From the NCBI GenBank assembly GCA_002699585.1, contig PABP01000035.1, positions 188,052-252,051 on the forward strand: a stretch of 64,000 nucleotides of DNA. The letters run 5' to 3'. Both the position numbers and the translations under genes were made by a program. Source of the stretch: Anaerolineaceae bacterium (GTDB lineage: Bacteria; Chloroflexota; Anaerolineae; Aggregatilineales; Phototrophicaceae). The notes under the pieces were generated by a model. It ran no database searches and was not told where the DNA came from. It saw only the letters and a program-made list of their open reading frames with translations. Shown one piece after another: positions 60,946 through 64,000 of this stretch (positions within the stretch are counted from its first letter, which is position 1; each line of letters opens with the position of its first letter).

Positions 60946-61527
60946 CTAGGTGATCGTTGATTCTAGCGACCGTGATCCAACCAACTGCAAAGTCAATAAA
61001 GAAATAAGAGCCACTTCAATCGCTTTAGTAGCCGAACCAACGATATCGAGACGATCATGCATCAAAATGTACCCAACGATTGTGACTAGCGTGTAGACGA
61101 CAGTGATGCCTGACATAACGACATAATACGGATGTTTAGAGGCCATCGGCAAAAAGCGTGCGCCTAGTAAGACTGAATAGCCAATTCCATTTAGGAGGAG
61201 CAGCATGTCACCTTCTAGCCCAAGGAGGATATGAATCACACTCGCAGCACTTAACAAGAAGGTGATTGCATAGAACACCCAATTGTACTTTGATTGTTTT
61301 GCCATCCATAAAGCACGGGTAGCCGCAGTCGCCATCAGCCCTGCTATAAGCAGAGGTGCATAGGTCAATGGGGATGCAAGTGTTCCAGTTTGTGCAGCTT
61401 GTTGCTCTTTACTCGGCTCGTCTGTCACTGGCCCACCTGTTGGCGCACTATCATGAGCCAATAGCACTCCAACTGAAAAGATGAAGACAAAGAAGAATGA
61501 AACAACCTGGCTGATTCTAAAAATCAT
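60946..61527 (-). CDS. Membrane protein of unknown function
   Basis: Protein of 193 residues from the ATG at 61527 (GAGGAT 6 bases upstream; a start at 61551 is possible). Signal-like first helix (VVSFFFVFIFSVGVLLA), an extracellular stretch with HDSAPTGGPVTDE, then five hydrophobic segments: PLTYAPLLIAGLMAT, NWVFYAITFLLSAASVIHILL, DMLLLLNGIGYSVLLGARF, YYVVMSGITVVYTLVTIVGY and ALISLLTLQLVG. The single His in the loop after helix one and HIL in helix three might bind metal or haem. Site C of the shared palindrome lies upstream. Confidence 0.78.
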   Translation of the reverse strand: MIFRISQVVSFFFVFIFSVGVLLAHDSAPTGGPVTDEPSKEQQAAQTGTLASPLTYAPLLIAGLMATAATRALWMAKQSKYNWVFYAITFLLSAASVIHILLGLEGDMLLLLNGIGYSVLLGARFLPMASKHPYYVVMSGITVVYTLVTIVGYILMHDRLDIVGSATKAIEVALISLLTLQLVGSRSLESTIT

Positions 61528-61587
61528 GACGCTATCCTCTTTAGCAAACACGAGCTAATAAGTCTAGCTCACGTTGATGATATCAGA

Positions 61588-61605
61588 ATGAGCCATTTGG
61601 CGGGT
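61588..61605. promoter_or_regulatory. Palindromic operator, site C
   Basis: ATGAGCCATTTGGCGGGT matches site A at 15 of 18 positions; the core GCCATTTGGC is intact. It lies 61-78 bases upstream of the membrane protein start at 61527, so it would control the run of minus-strand genes down to 58496. Confidence 0.62.
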
Positions 61606-61691
61606 ATTCATTGGCAAAGCAAATGCAAGAGCGCCAATATGAAATTCATATCAGCGCTTCTTGGTATCACCTATTATCAATTGGTGCCCGT

Positions 61692-62270
61692 CTAGCCGTT
61701 CCATCCGCCCATCATGCCAGCACCGCGGCCACGGCCCATCATGCCTGGGCCAAATCCGCTTTGTGCACCCATGCAGGGGCCAAATCCATTACCTGCAAAC
61801 ATCGGCACGGAAGCGATGTTCTCTTGCATCCATGCCAGATGTGCGTCGGCTTCTTCCTGCGTAATCGTCCCAGCGGCGACGAATTCAGCCATATGCTCCT
61901 CAGCCTGAGCTGTCATGGCGTCGTATACGCTTGCCAGTTCGACACTCTGCGCCTGAGCGATTTCCTCAAGCGACTGTCCATTTTGGAAGGCGGCAAACAG
62001 ATCCGTTAGGTCCATACCCAGAGCATCCGCTACCGCAGACATCATCGGCTCATCCTCGGCCCACATCATGCCGGGACCAAAGTCACCCATCATGCCCATA
62101 CCACGCCCCCGCATCATACCGGGACCAAAATCAGTACTATCCCAGTTATGCATCCAACCTGGGCCGTAGGGTTGCACAGAACCACTATCATCCTGGGCAG
62201 CAACGACAAACACTCCAGCTGCAACAAGTACGAAGATGGTGACTAATGTGATCATTGCTCTACGTGACAT
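61692..62270 (-). CDS. Secreted Met/Gly-rich protein, probable metal binder
   Basis: Protein of 192 residues from the ATG at 62270 (AGGAG 8 bases upstream). Signal peptide with core MITLVTIFVLVAAGVFVVA. The mature protein contains repeated FGPGMM motifs, RGRGMGMMGD near the N-terminus and GFGPGMMGRGRGAGMMGGW at the end. Between them lies a helical part (LTDLFAAFQNGQSLEEIAQ, SVYDAMTAQAEEHMAEFVAAGTIT as pattern; ITQEEAD-type). Met-rich GPGMM tracts are seen in secreted copper-handling proteins; this is inference. It may pair with the downstream two-component genes. Confidence 0.78.
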   Translation of the reverse strand: MSRRAMITLVTIFVLVAAGVFVVAAQDDSGSVQPYGPGWMHNWDSTDFGPGMMRGRGMGMMGDFGPGMMWAEDEPMMSAVADALGMDLTDLFAAFQNGQSLEEIAQAQSVELASVYDAMTAQAEEHMAEFVAAGTITQEEADAHLAWMQENIASVPMFAGNGFGPCMGAQSGFGPGMMGRGRGAGMMGGWNG

Positions 62271-62367
62271 CGGAAAAACTCCTGTTTGGTTCATTTATGT
62301 ACCCAGGATGCCACAGATGTTTAGTAGGTTCATGTTGCTTATATAAAGTTTCTGTAAAGCTCAGGAA

Positions 62368-63471
62368 TCAGGCTATTTGTAAGGTGAAACTGAAGGTGCT
62401 TCCCTGACCAAGCCCTTTGCTCTCTGCTCGAATTTCACCACCCTGGGCTTCGATCAGGTGCTGGGCTACTGTCAGGCCGATACCACTCCCCCCACTAGCA
62501 CGTGCGCGCGATTTATCGACGCGGTAGAAACGTTGAAAAATCTTACCCAGATCGTCGGCAGCGAGGCCCACACCAGTGTCTGAAACATCAATGCGGACAG
62601 TATCTGTTTCGCATTGCGCTCGGACATGCACATCACCTTCTTCGGGCGTGTATTGCAGAGCATTGCCGAGCAGGTTAGTCAGTACCTGGGCGGTGCGGTC
62701 CATATCGGCTTTGACCAAAGGTAGACTTTCCGGCACATTGACATGCAGCTGGATATTTTTATCGCCGAATTGAGGTTGCATATGCTCCACCACCATACGG
62801 ACAATTTCGTGAGGTTGGAGCGCTTGGATATCTAACTGGGCCTGCCCAGCTTCCGTGCGCGAAAGCTGCTGCAAATCCTGCACAAGTCGTTGCAGACGAT
62901 CCGCTTCTCTATGGACGACCTGATATGTTTCCGGAGTGGCCGGCAGCACGCCATCTTGCAGACCTTCCATATAGCCCTTGATGCTCGCCAGCGGTGTCTT
63001 TAATTCGTGAGTGACATCACCCAAAAGGCGCACACGCATGGCTTCCGTGTTTGCCAAAGATTCCGTCATACGGTTGAAGCTGTGAACCAGGTCTGCTAAT
63101 TCGTCTCCGGTATCGGCCTGTAATCGCTGCTCATAGTGGCCATCTGCGATGCGTTGGCTGAGCAAGACTAGCTTCTGAATGGGGCGAACAATTCGCTGGC
63201 TGACAAACCAGCTTATAGCCAATGCCGCCACAATTGCGACGGCTCCAGCAATGACCAACGCATTGTTAACCGAATTTTGAAACGAGGCTTCAAGTTCGGC
63301 ATCGATCACTTGCATGCGTTGGCCCATCATGCCCGACGTTCCCCCTTGCATGTGGGTCATTTGGTCAAAGAAATTGGCCGGGGCAACTAAGGCTGTTGCA
63401 GTCGCCAAAACAGCCAGCGCGATTGCGACCACGACGATATGGGATAAGAATAACTTGTATACCAGTTTCAT
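62368..63471 (-). CDS. BaeS/CpxA-type sensor histidine kinase
   Basis: Protein of 367 residues. Two membrane segments (about 8-31 and 70-92) enclose a short periplasmic part that includes MTHMQGGTSGMMGQRMQ, Met-rich. HAMP at about 92-145, HisKA with phospho-His in LGDVTHELKTPLASIKGYMEGL (pattern), ATPase region with LTNLLGNALQYTPEEG (N box), SDTGVGLAADDLGKIFQRFYR (G1/F), and SGGSGIGLTVAQHLIEAQGG (G2). The Met-rich sensor loop suggests it detects copper or silver ions. Its start overlaps the regulator stop by 4 bases. Confidence 0.92.
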   Translation of the reverse strand: MKLVYKLFLSHIVVVAIALAVLATATALVAPANFFDQMTHMQGGTSGMMGQRMQVIDAELEASFQNSVNNALVIAGAVAIVAALAISWFVSQRIVRPIQKLVLLSQRIADGHYEQRLQADTGDELADLVHSFNRMTESLANTEAMRVRLLGDVTHELKTPLASIKGYMEGLQDGVLPATPETYQVVHREADRLQRLVQDLQQLSRTEAGQAQLDIQALQPHEIVRMVVEHMQPQFGDKNIQLHVNVPESLPLVKADMDRTAQVLTNLLGNALQYTPEEGDVHVRAQCETDTVRIDVSDTGVGLAADDLGKIFQRFYRVDKSRARASGGSGIGLTVAQHLIEAQGGEIRAESKGLGQGSTFSFTLQIA

Positions 63472-64000
63472 CTCGGTTCATCCGCGAATTTGTAGCCAAC
63501 ACCTCGAACGGTCACAATGAACTGCGGGTCAACAGGATCTATTTCCAGCTTTTGCCGGATGTGCCCAATATGGACATCAACAACACGGTCTTCGCCGTAG
63601 AAATCATAGCCCCATACCCGTTCCAGTAATTGTTCACGACTGAGGACCATCCCAGCGTAAGTAGCCAGCGTCGCCAGTAGTTTGAATTCCAAAGCTGTTA
63701 GGTCGATCAACTCGCCGTCGCGCTCGACTTCATGGCGCGACACATCAATAGTCAGGTGCTCGAAGGCGAGAATCTGCCGTTCGTCCGCGGCTGCATTGCG
63801 TCCGCGCCTGAGAATCGCTTTGACACGAGCGGCCAGTTCACGCGGGCTGAAGGGCTTGGTCAGGTAATCATCGGCTCCAACGGTTAACCCCATAACACGG
63901 TCAAACTCTTCTGACTTTGCTGTCAGCATCATCACATAGACGTCGGACTCGCGACGGATGTTTTGCAGAACTTCCATACCGTCCATTTCAGGCAGCATGA
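63468..64000 (-). CDS. OmpR-family response regulator, 5' part outside window
   Basis: Partial gene: 177 codons are visible. The receiver domain is cut just after the phospho-Asp, which would precede LMLPEMDG; TAKSEEFDRVMGL and GADDYLTKPFSPREL (with Lys of the KPF motif) remain. A full OmpR-type winged helix follows at about 80-175 (LTALEFKLLATLATYAGMVLSREQLLERVWGYDF as pattern, then VDVHIGHIRQKL). It overlaps the kinase start by 4 bases, so both come from one transcript whose promoter is beyond 64000. Confidence 0.92.
   Translation of the reverse strand, partial: MLPEMDGMEVLQNIRRESDVYVMMLTAKSEEFDRVMGLTVGADDYLTKPFSPRELAARVKAILRRGRNAAADERQILAFEHLTIDVSRHEVERDGELIDLTALEFKLLATLATYAGMVLSREQLLERVWGYDFYGEDRVVDVHIGHIRQKLEIDPVDPQFIVTVRGVGYKFADEPR

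Noticed and set aside
1-64000. CRISPR array or Cas genes that would explain the TPR-CHAT protein
   Set aside because: I saw no regularly spaced repeats of 20-40 bases and no Cas-like protein anywhere in the window.

Overview
The window looks like a chromosomal accessory region of a bacterium of about 50% GC, most likely from the phylum Chloroflexota (Anaerolineae-like). That placement is an inference from gene content: a SARP/BTAD regulator, CHAT proteins next to ECF-like sigma factors, a contractile injection system with an AAA ATPase and DUF4157 effector, and cytochrome c lipoproteins. No rRNA or tRNA gene is present to confirm it.

Layout. (1) 1-4078 is a scarred mobile zone. It holds a large serine recombinase cut by the window edge, a small upstream ORF, a divergent XRE regulator, an intact IS1-family element with an 8-bp target duplication, and a decayed IS3 transposase fused to the tail of a third, broken recombinase copy. 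(2) 4097-34619 is one minus-strand operon of about 30.5 kb for an extracellular contractile injection system (eCIS). In transcription order it encodes a DUF4255 terminator-like protein, two unknown proteins, sheath 1, tube 1, sheath 2, tube 2, a 65-aa protein, a LysM tube/hub protein, a gpD-like hub, a gpV-like spike, a PAAR tip, gp25, gpJ, a propeller/tail protein I fusion, four paralogous proteins with a GWGxVxGL signature, a tape-measure-like protein, an AAA ATPase, a 1,259-aa DUF4157 protein ending in an HNH-type nuclease (candidate payload), a WD40 protein and a TPR protein. (3) 34623-42890 holds the eCIS promoter with four 11-bp-phased repeats typical of SARP sites, a SARP/BTAD regulator, and a second minus-strand cluster: sigma-like factor, anti-sigma-like protein, TPR-CHAT protease and a secreted subtilisin-like protease. 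(4) 42974-47338 contains IS110 and IS3-type remnants, a truncated surface-type protein and an intact IS3 element. (5) 47591-50101 is a second complete recombinase/small ORF/XRE module. (6) 50485-54533 holds a membrane protein, an ImmA/IrrE peptidase, a methyltransferase, an XRE regulator, a 60-aa protein and SSB. (7) 55121-64000 is a redox/metal-response region: a BNR-repeat membrane protein, a NarL-type two-component pair whose kinase carries a YHS domain, a FIMAH-like secreted protein, two cytochrome c lipoproteins, a DsbA-like protein, a thioredoxin lipoprotein with UGA at both active-site positions, a membrane protein, a Met/Gly-rich secreted protein and an OmpR/BaeS-type pair.

Main points for follow-up: the thioredoxin with a candidate U-x-x-U site and a 7-bp stem-loop at SECIS distance; a near-identical palindrome, ATGCGCCATTTGGCGCAT and variants, 56-86 bp upstream of four genes of the redox region; the SARP-type operator that probably drives the eCIS operon; and the sigma/anti-sigma/CHAT/protease cluster beside the eCIS, which recalls the Craspase-sigma pathway but has no CRISPR here.
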